Part shown: positions 28,867 to 35,085 of the stretch, piece after piece
Position numbering within the stretch: position 1 is the stretch's first letter
Layout of the letters: every line of letters begins with the position of its first letter
DNA from: Paracoccaceae bacterium
Lineage (GTDB): Bacteria; Pseudomonadota; Alphaproteobacteria; Rhodobacterales; Rhodobacteraceae
DNA length: 35,085 bases
Assembly (NCBI GenBank): GCA_027351005.1
Contig: DAIEJF010000116.1
Location: 1 to 35,085 of the forward strand
Direction: 5' to 3'
Position numbers and translations under genes: made by a program
The notes under the pieces: model-generated
What the model was told of the DNA's origin: nothing
Seen by the model: only the letters and a program-made list of their open reading frames with translations
Database searches by the model: none

Positions 28867-30105
28867 ATGTACGACTGGGCGGTGATCGCCGAATGGCTGC
28901 AGTTTGCAGCACGCTGGACGCATGTGATCACGGCCATCGCCTGGATCGGATCGTCGTTCTACTTCATCGCGCTGGATCTGGGCCTGCACCGCGACCGCAA
29001 CCTGGAAAGCGGTGCCGATGGCGAGGAATGGCAGGTGCACGGCGGGGGCTTCTACCACATCCAGAAATATCTGGTGGCCCCGGAAAAGATGCCGGGCGAC
29101 CTGATCTGGTTCAAATGGGAAAGCTACGCCACATGGCTGTCCGGCTTCACCATGATGATTCTGGTCTACTATTTCGGGGCGCATTTCTTCCTGATCGACC
29201 CCGCGGTGATGCCGCTGAAGGTCTGGCAGGCGATCGCGATCTCGGTGGGTTCGCTGGCGCTGGGCTGGCTGCTCTATGACCGGATCTGCAAGAGCCGCTT
29301 CGGCGATGACAACACGCGACTGATGATCGGGCTTTACATCATCCTGGTGGCGATGGCCTGGGGCTATACCCATGTCTTTTCGGGGCGCGCGGCGCTGCTG
29401 CATCTGGGCGCCTTCACCGCCACGATCATGTCGGCCAACGTGTTCTTCATCATCATCCCGAACCAGAAGATCGTCGTGGCAGACCTGATCGCGGGCCGCA
29501 CGCCAGACCCGAAATACGGCAAGATCGCCAAGCAGCGCAGCACCCACAACAACTACCTGACGCTGCCGGTGCTGTTCCTGATGCTGTCGAACCACTACCC
29601 GCTTGCGTTCGCCACGAAATACAACTGGGTCATCGCCAGCCTCGTGTTCCTGATGGGCGTCACGATCCGGCACTACTTCAACACGCGCCATTCGCGCAAA
29701 GGCAACCCGACCTGGACCTGGCTGGTCACCGCGCTGATCTTCCTGCTGATCGCCTGGCTCTCGACCGCGCCGATGTTCGCTGCGAACCAGCAGACCGGCG
29801 ACATCACCCCCTCGCCCGCCGACGCGCGCTTCGCCCAGGCGGCGGGGTTCGAGGATGTGGTGCAGATCGTGCAGGGTCGCTGTTCCATGTGCCACGCGCA
29901 GGACCCCTCGTACGAAGGGATCCTGTGGTCGCCGAAGGGCGTGCGGCTGGAAACCCCGAACGAGATCGCACATGAGGCCGAACGCATCTACATTCAGGCG
30001 GGGGTGACCCATGCGATGCCGCCCGTCAACCTGAGCTTCATCGAGCCGGAAGAGCGTGCCAAGATCGTGGCCTGGTATCGGGCCGCGACGCGCGGGAACA
30101 GCTGA
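28867..30105 (+). CDS. puuD: Membrane urate hydroxylase PuuD with C-terminal cytochrome c domain
   Basis: MYDWAVIAEWLQFAARWTHVITAIAWIGSSFYFIALDLGL; multiple TM segments; C-terminal QGRCSMCHAQ (CxxCH). Confidence 0.93.
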   Translation: MYDWAVIAEWLQFAARWTHVITAIAWIGSSFYFIALDLGLHRDRNLESGADGEEWQVHGGGFYHIQKYLVAPEKMPGDLIWFKWESYATWLSGFTMMILVYYFGAHFFLIDPAVMPLKVWQAIAISVGSLALGWLLYDRICKSRFGDDNTRLMIGLYIILVAMAWGYTHVFSGRAALLHLGAFTATIMSANVFFIIIPNQKIVVADLIAGRTPDPKYGKIAKQRSTHNNYLTLPVLFLMLSNHYPLAFATKYNWVIASLVFLMGVTIRHYFNTRHSRKGNPTWTWLVTALIFLLIAWLSTAPMFAANQQTGDITPSPADARFAQAAGFEDVVQIVQGRCSMCHAQDPSYEGILWSPKGVRLETPNEIAHEAERIYIQAGVTHAMPPVNLSFIEPEERAKIVAWYRAATRGNS

Positions 30106-30208
30106 GGCATCCGACGCGCAACAAAATTGCGCTGCGGATGCACAAGACATCTCGCTTATGCCGCATCGCCATGCTACCTCCGCCCCGAATGGACAGGAGG
30201 ACAGGACG

Positions 30209-31057
30209 ATGGACGCGCGCGAACGGCCCTGGCGGTCGGTGCTCTATATCCCCGCATCGAAGGAACGTGCGCTGGACAAGGCCCGGGCGCTGCCGGTGGA
30301 CGCGATCATCTTCGACCTGGAAGACGCCGTGGCCGTGGACGAAAAGGCCGCCGCCCGACAGACACTGGCCGCCGCGCTTGCCGAGGGCGGCTTTGGACGG
30401 CGCGCGAAGATCGTCCGCATCAACGGCTTCGATACGCCCTGGGGGCGCGATGACGCCGCGGCCGTTGCGCACATGGCGGCCGATGCCGTTCTGATCCCCA
30501 AGGTGTCGTCTGCCGCGGATGTCGAGGCCGTGGCGCAGGTCGTGCCCGGCCTGCCGCTCTGGGCAATGATGGAAACCCCGCGCGGCGTGCTGAACGCCGC
30601 CGAGATCGCCGCGCATCCGCGGATGCAGGGCTTCGTGCTGGGCACCAACGACCTGGCGAAAGACCTGGGCAGCCGCTTCCGCCCCGACCGCCTGCCGATG
30701 CTGGCGGGGCTGGGCCTGTGCCTGCTGGCCGCGCGGGCGGCGGGGCTTGTCTGCATCGACGGCGTCTACAACGCCTTCAAGGATGACGCGGGCCTGGCCG
30801 CCGAATGCGCGCAGGGACGCGACATGGGGTTTGACGGCAAGACGCTGATCCACCCCGCCCAGATCGAGATCGCCAACGCCGCCTTCGCCCCCACCGAGGC
30901 CGAAGTCGACCTTGCGCGCCGCCAGATCGCCGCCTTCGCGGCCGCCGAGGCCGAGGGGCGCGGGGTCGCCGTTGTGGATGGACGGATCGTGGAAAACCTC
31001 CATATCGTCACAGCGCGGCAGACGCTGGCCAGAATGGCCGCGATCGCCGCCCTGTAA
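30209..31057 (+). CDS. mcl2: CitE-like CoA ester lyase/thioesterase, likely (3S)-malyl-CoA thioesterase
   Basis: MDARERPWRSVLYIPASKERALDKARALPVDAIIFDLEDAVAVDEKAAARQ (CitE/Mcl fold); 282 aa; next to mch-like gene. Confidence 0.8.
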   Translation: MDARERPWRSVLYIPASKERALDKARALPVDAIIFDLEDAVAVDEKAAARQTLAAALAEGGFGRRAKIVRINGFDTPWGRDDAAAVAHMAADAVLIPKVSSAADVEAVAQVVPGLPLWAMMETPRGVLNAAEIAAHPRMQGFVLGTNDLAKDLGSRFRPDRLPMLAGLGLCLLAARAAGLVCIDGVYNAFKDDAGLAAECAQGRDMGFDGKTLIHPAQIEIANAAFAPTEAEVDLARRQIAAFAAAEAEGRGVAVVDGRIVENLHIVTARQTLARMAAIAAL

Positions 31058-31067
31058 GGAGCGAACG

Positions 31068-31622
31068 ATGACACTTCTGATCCTTGGCGTGGTGCTCTGG
31101 TATGCCTCGCATCTGTTCAAGCGGCTGGCGCCGGGGCCGCGGGCCACGATGGGGAATGCGGGCAGGGGCGTGATGACGGTGCTGTCGCTGGCGGGGCTGG
31201 TGCTGATGGTGATCGGCTATCGCGCGGTCCCCAACATGCCCAACCTGATTCCCCTGCCCGGCAACGGCCACCTGAACAACACGCTGATGCTGATCGCGGT
31301 GGTCGTGTTCGGCGCGGGCATGTCGAAAGGCTGGCTCTGGACGAAGATCCGCCATCCGATGCTGTGGGGCACGCTGTTGTGGGCGCTGGCCCACCTGTCG
31401 GTGCGCAATGATGCCGCCTCGATCGTGCTGTTCGGCGGCATGGGGCTTTGGGCCATCCTGTCGATGGCGCTCATCAACCGTGCGGGCCCCTGGGCGCGCC
31501 CGGCCTCGGGCGGGATCAAGCGGGATGGCGTGTTGGTGGTGATCGCGCTGGTCATGTACGGGCTGATTACCGGCATCCACATGATGTTCGGCTACAATCC
31601 CTTCATGGGAAATTATGTCTAG
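31068..31622 (+). CDS. NnrU family membrane protein
   Basis: MTLLILGVVLWYASHLFKRLAPGPRATMGNAGRGVMTVLSLAGLVLMVIGYR; IRHPMLWGTLLWALAHL; several TM segments. Confidence 0.85.
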   Translation: MTLLILGVVLWYASHLFKRLAPGPRATMGNAGRGVMTVLSLAGLVLMVIGYRAVPNMPNLIPLPGNGHLNNTLMLIAVVVFGAGMSKGWLWTKIRHPMLWGTLLWALAHLSVRNDAASIVLFGGMGLWAILSMALINRAGPWARPASGGIKRDGVLVVIALVMYGLITGIHMMFGYNPFMGNYV

Positions 31623-31631
31623 GGAACCGGC

Positions 31632-32660
31632 ATGAAGACCAACGCGGGCCGCTTCTTCGAGGATTACCGGCTGGGCGAGGTGATCGCCCACGCTGTTCCG
31701 CGCACCGTATCGGGGGGCGAGCGCGCGCTTTACCACGCGCTCTATCCGGCACGCGGGGCGCTGTATTCCTCGGATGAATTCGCCCGCGCCTGTGGCCTGC
31801 CCGCGGCGCCGGTGGATGACCTGGTGGCGTTCCACCTGGTCTTCGGCAAGACGGTGCCCGACATCAGCCTGAACGCGGTGGCGAACCTCGGCTATGCCGA
31901 GGGGCGCTGGCTGCGCCCGGTCTGGCCGGGCGACACGCTGCGGGCGACATCCGAGGTGATCGGGCTGAAGGAAACCTCCAGCGGCACATCGGGCGTGGTC
32001 TGGGTGCGCACCACAGGGCTGAACCAGCACGACGTGCCGGTGCTGGACTATGTGCGCTGGGTGATGGTGAAGAAGCGTGGCACCGGCCCCGCGCCAGAGG
32101 CCTGCGTGCCGACGCTGGCCAAGGCCGTGGACCCCGCGGCGCTGGTGATCCCCGAGGGGCTGCATTTCGACGGTTACGATTTCAGCCTTGCCGGCGAACC
32201 CCACCGCTGGGGCGATTATGCCCCGGGCGAAAGGATCGACCATGTGGACGGCGTGACGGTGGAAGAGGCCGAGCACATGTTGGCCACGCGGCTCTGGCAG
32301 AACACGGCAAAGGTGCATTTCGATGCCACCCAGCGCCAGGATGGGCGGCGGTTGATCTACGGCGGCCATGTCATCAGCCTGGCGCGCACGCTGAGCTTCA
32401 ACGGGCTGGCCAATGCGCAGATGATCGTGGCCTTGAACGGCGGCACCCACGCCAACCCCTGCTTTGCCGGTGACACGGTGCGGGCCTGGTCCGAGGTGCT
32501 GGACAAGGCGGAAACCGCGGTGCCCAGCGTGGGGGCGATCCGGCTGCGGCTGGTGGCGGTGAAACAGGGCGCAGAACCCTTTGCGAGAACCGACGAAACC
32601 GGCAAATACCGGCCCGAGGTGCTGCTGGATCTGGACTACTGGGCCTTGATGCCGCGCTGA
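31632..32660 (+). CDS. mch: Mesaconyl-CoA hydratase (MaoC/hot-dog fold)
   Basis: 342 aa, MKTNAGRFFEDYRLGEVIAHAVPRTVSGGERALYHALYPARGALYSSDEFARACGLPAAPVDDLVAFHLVFGKTVPDIS. Confidence 0.87.
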   Translation: MKTNAGRFFEDYRLGEVIAHAVPRTVSGGERALYHALYPARGALYSSDEFARACGLPAAPVDDLVAFHLVFGKTVPDISLNAVANLGYAEGRWLRPVWPGDTLRATSEVIGLKETSSGTSGVVWVRTTGLNQHDVPVLDYVRWVMVKKRGTGPAPEACVPTLAKAVDPAALVIPEGLHFDGYDFSLAGEPHRWGDYAPGERIDHVDGVTVEEAEHMLATRLWQNTAKVHFDATQRQDGRRLIYGGHVISLARTLSFNGLANAQMIVALNGGTHANPCFAGDTVRAWSEVLDKAETAVPSVGAIRLRLVAVKQGAEPFARTDETGKYRPEVLLDLDYWALMPR

Positions 32661-32674
32661 GGCGCTCCGGAACG

Positions 32675-32710
32675 AATTCCGTGATCACAGGCGTAAAATT
32701 CGTGATCACA
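32675..32710. promoter_or_regulatory. Two phased copies of aattc(c)gtgatcac upstream of sdhC
   Basis: gtgatcac at 32681 and 32702, 21 bp apart (two helical turns), each preceded by aattc(c). Confidence 0.5.
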
Positions 32711-32860
32711 TCCCCGATTTTTTCTGCATGCGCACGGTAAAATCATCTGACCACCGCACCTCTGGGCGTGACTCGGGCGGAAAAACCGCTATTGATCTTG
32801 CCCAACGACGGCCCTGCCCTGCCCCATGTGGCCACGGCCGACGACCAGGAGGGAACCGAC

Positions 32861-33250
32861 ATGGCAGAGAAAAAGCCGATCGACCGGCCGCTTTCACCCT
32901 TCATGATTGGCCCGTACTACCGCCCGCAGTTGACCTCGGTCACCTCGATCCTGACCCGGATCACCGGAAATGCGCTGATCGTGGCGGCGGTGCTGATCTC
33001 GTGGTGGCTGCTGGCAGCCGCGACGAACGCCGCCTATTTCGAAGTGGCCAATTATGTGATCACAAGCTGGCTGGGCTGGCTGGTGCTGACACTGTCGCTC
33101 TGGGCGGTGTGGTACCACTTCCTTGCCGGGCTGCGGCACCTCTACTACGACAGCGGGCGCGGTCTCGACATCGCCACGGCGGAAAAGCTGGGCTGGGGCG
33201 TGATCGGCGGGTCGCTCGTCCTGACGCTGCTGACCCTGATCGTCCTGTAA
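32861..33250 (+). CDS. sdhC: Succinate dehydrogenase cytochrome b556 subunit
   Basis: MAEKKPIDRPLSPFMIGPYYRPQLTSVTSILTRITGNALI; HFLAGLRHLYYDSG heme-ligand region. Confidence 0.94.
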   Translation: MAEKKPIDRPLSPFMIGPYYRPQLTSVTSILTRITGNALIVAAVLISWWLLAAATNAAYFEVANYVITSWLGWLVLTLSLWAVWYHFLAGLRHLYYDSGRGLDIATAEKLGWGVIGGSLVLTLLTLIVL

Positions 33251-33260
33251 GGAGGCCGCA

Positions 33261-33632
33261 ATGCAATACATCACCGACCGCAAGCGCGCCGTAGGACTGG
33301 GCGCCGCCCGCACCGGCACCCACCATCACTGGGCGATGCAGGTCAGCGCAGTCGCGCTGGCCATCCTGGTGCCGCTTTTCGTCTTCACCTTCGGCCATAT
33401 CGTGGGCCACCCCCTGGCCGAGGTGAAGGCCTACTACGCCGATCCGTTCCACGCGCTGGTCGCGGGGCTGACGCTGGTGGTGGGCATGAACCATTTCCGC
33501 GCGGGCGCGCAGACGATGATCGAGGACTACGCCGGCGGGCTGACCCGCAAGGCGCTGGTCATCGGCACGACGTGCCTGGCCTATGCCGTGATGGCGACGG
33601 GCGTCTACGCCCTGATCCGCCTGGCGCTGTAA
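33261..33632 (+). CDS. sdhD: Succinate dehydrogenase membrane anchor subunit
   Basis: [45 protein letters not shown]; between sdhC and sdhA. Confidence 0.93.
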   Translation: MQYITDRKRAVGLGAARTGTHHHWAMQVSAVALAILVPLFVFTFGHIVGHPLAEVKAYYADPFHALVAGLTLVVGMNHFRAGAQTMIEDYAGGLTRKALVIGTTCLAYAVMATGVYALIRLAL

Positions 33633-33651
33633 GACGACGGAGCATCCGAAG

Positions 33652-35085
33652 ATGGCAGCTTACGAATACGAGACGCATGACTACGACGTGGTCGTGGTGG
33701 GTGCGGGCGGCGCGGGGCTTCGCGCCACGCTGGGCATGGCCGAACAGGGGCTTCGCACCGCCTGCGTGACCAAGGTCTTTCCAACCCGCAGCCACACCGT
33801 GGCCGCGCAGGGCGGCATCGCCGCAAGCCTTGGCAACATGGGGCCGGACAGCTGGCAATGGCACATGTACGACACCGTCAAGGGGTCGGACTGGCTGGGC
33901 GACACCGACGCGATGGAATACCTCGCGCGGTCTGCCCCTGCCGCGGTCTATGAACTGGAACACTACGGCGTGCCCTTCAGCCGCACCGAAGAGGGCAAGA
34001 TCTACCAGCGCCCCTTCGGCGGCCACACCACCGAATACGGCGAAGGCCCGCCCGTGCAGCGCACCTGTGCCGCCGCCGACCGCACCGGCCACGCGATCCT
34101 GCACACGCTCTACGGCCAGTCGCTGAAGCAGAAGGCGGAATTCTTCATCGAATACTTCGCCATCGACCTCATCATCACCGATGGCGCCTGCACCGGCGTG
34201 GTCTGCTGGAAGCTGGATGACGGCACGATCCACGTCTTCAACGCAAAGATGACGGTGCTGGCCACGGGCGGCTATGGCCGTGCCTATTTCAGCGCGACCT
34301 CGGCCCATACCTGCACCGGCGACGGCGGCGGGATGGTGGCGCGCGCGGGCCTGCCGCTGCAGGACATGGAATTCGTGCAGTTCCACCCGACCGGCATCTA
34401 CGGCTCTGGCTGCCTGATCACCGAAGGCGCGCGTGGCGAAGGCGGCTATCTGACCAACGCCAATGGCGAACGGTTCATGGAACGCTACGCCCCGCACTAC
34501 AATGATCTGGCCAGCCGCGACGTGGTCAGCCGGTGCATGACGCTGGAAATCCGCGAGGGTCGCGGCGTGGGGCCGGAAAAGGATCACATCTTCCTGAACC
34601 TGTCGCACCTGCCGCCGGAAACCCTGCATGAACGCCTGCCCGGAATTTCGGAATCGGCGCGCATCTTCGCCGGGGTGGACCTGACGAAGGAACCGATCCC
34701 GGTGCTGCCGACCGTGCACTACAACATGGGCGGCATTCCCACGAACTACTGGGGCGAGGTGCTGAACCCCACCGCCGACAACCCCGATGCCGTGTTCCCC
34801 GGCCTGATGGCCGTGGGCGAGGCCGGCTGCGCCTCGGTTCATGGCGCGAACCGTCTGGGGTCAAACTCGCTGATCGACCTCGTGGTCTTCGGCCGCGCCG
34901 CGGCGATCCGCGCGGGGCAGACCGTGAACCGCGACTCGGCGGTGCCCGCCACCAACAAGGCCGGCGTCGACAAGGCGCTGGACCGGTTCGACGGCCTGCG
35001 CCACGCCAATGGCGCGGTGTCCACCGCAGACCTTCGCCTGCAGATGCAGAAGACCATGCAATCCGACGCCGCCGTCTTCCGCACC
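33652..35085 (+). CDS. sdhA: Succinate dehydrogenase flavoprotein subunit, 5' part (continues past the window end)
   Basis: [56 protein letters not shown]; frame open to the last base (478 codons), so it is missing from the ORF track. Confidence 0.97.
   Translation, partial: MAAYEYETHDYDVVVVGAGGAGLRATLGMAEQGLRTACVTKVFPTRSHTVAAQGGIAASLGNMGPDSWQWHMYDTVKGSDWLGDTDAMEYLARSAPAAVYELEHYGVPFSRTEEGKIYQRPFGGHTTEYGEGPPVQRTCAAADRTGHAILHTLYGQSLKQKAEFFIEYFAIDLIITDGACTGVVCWKLDDGTIHVFNAKMTVLATGGYGRAYFSATSAHTCTGDGGGMVARAGLPLQDMEFVQFHPTGIYGSGCLITEGARGEGGYLTNANGERFMERYAPHYNDLASRDVVSRCMTLEIREGRGVGPEKDHIFLNLSHLPPETLHERLPGISESARIFAGVDLTKEPIPVLPTVHYNMGGIPTNYWGEVLNPTADNPDAVFPGLMAVGEAGCASVHGANRLGSNSLIDLVVFGRAAAIRAGQTVNRDSAVPATNKAGVDKALDRFDGLRHANGAVSTADLRLQMQKTMQSDAAVFRT

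Noticed and set aside
32768-32860. N-terminal extension of sdhC in the ORF track
   Set aside because: The start at 32861 has a good RBS (aggagggaaccgac) and begins the conserved MAEKKPIDRPLSPF sequence; the upstream part looks non-coding.

Overview
35-kb chromosomal window from a high-GC alphaproteobacterium, most likely Rhodobacteraceae (judged from gene content and gene order; no search was run). Coding density is high, and I saw no phage, transposon, CRISPR array, rRNA or tRNA. Left part: 3' end of an ethylmalonyl-CoA mutase, a Cys-rich DUF6455-like protein, deoD, an aldo/keto reductase, an SDR overlapping an FeS-type cryptochrome/photolyase gene, an exported MORN-repeat protein, nadE, wrbA, a zincin-like metallopeptidase and gltX. 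Middle: a tandem glycine riboswitch in front of gcvT-gcvH-gcvP, then an IclR regulator and four genes matching the beta-hydroxyaspartate cycle (bhcR / bhcABCD), followed by a divergent GAPDH paralogue. Right part: a purine/ureide catabolic cluster (NCS2 permease, allA, allE-like bicupin, puuE-uraD fusion, uraH, LysR, puuD), then ethylmalonyl-CoA-pathway genes (mcl2-like, nnrU-like, mch) and sdhCDA (sdhA truncated by the window end). Main observation: glyoxylate/glycine-linked modules are packed side by side (glycine cleavage, BHC, ureidoglycolate lyase, (3S)-malyl-CoA thioesterase, mesaconyl-CoA hydratase). BHC, the ethylmalonyl-CoA pathway and ureide catabolism are each described systems. What merits a second look is their adjacency and the junction elements: a gcvP/bhcR tail-to-tail overlap with an embedded hairpin, a dispersed hairpin repeat inside the bhc operon, and a GAPDH-like gene at its end. 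Other items are a nine-unit internal duplication in the MORN protein and a DUF1127-like/Cys-rich small protein.
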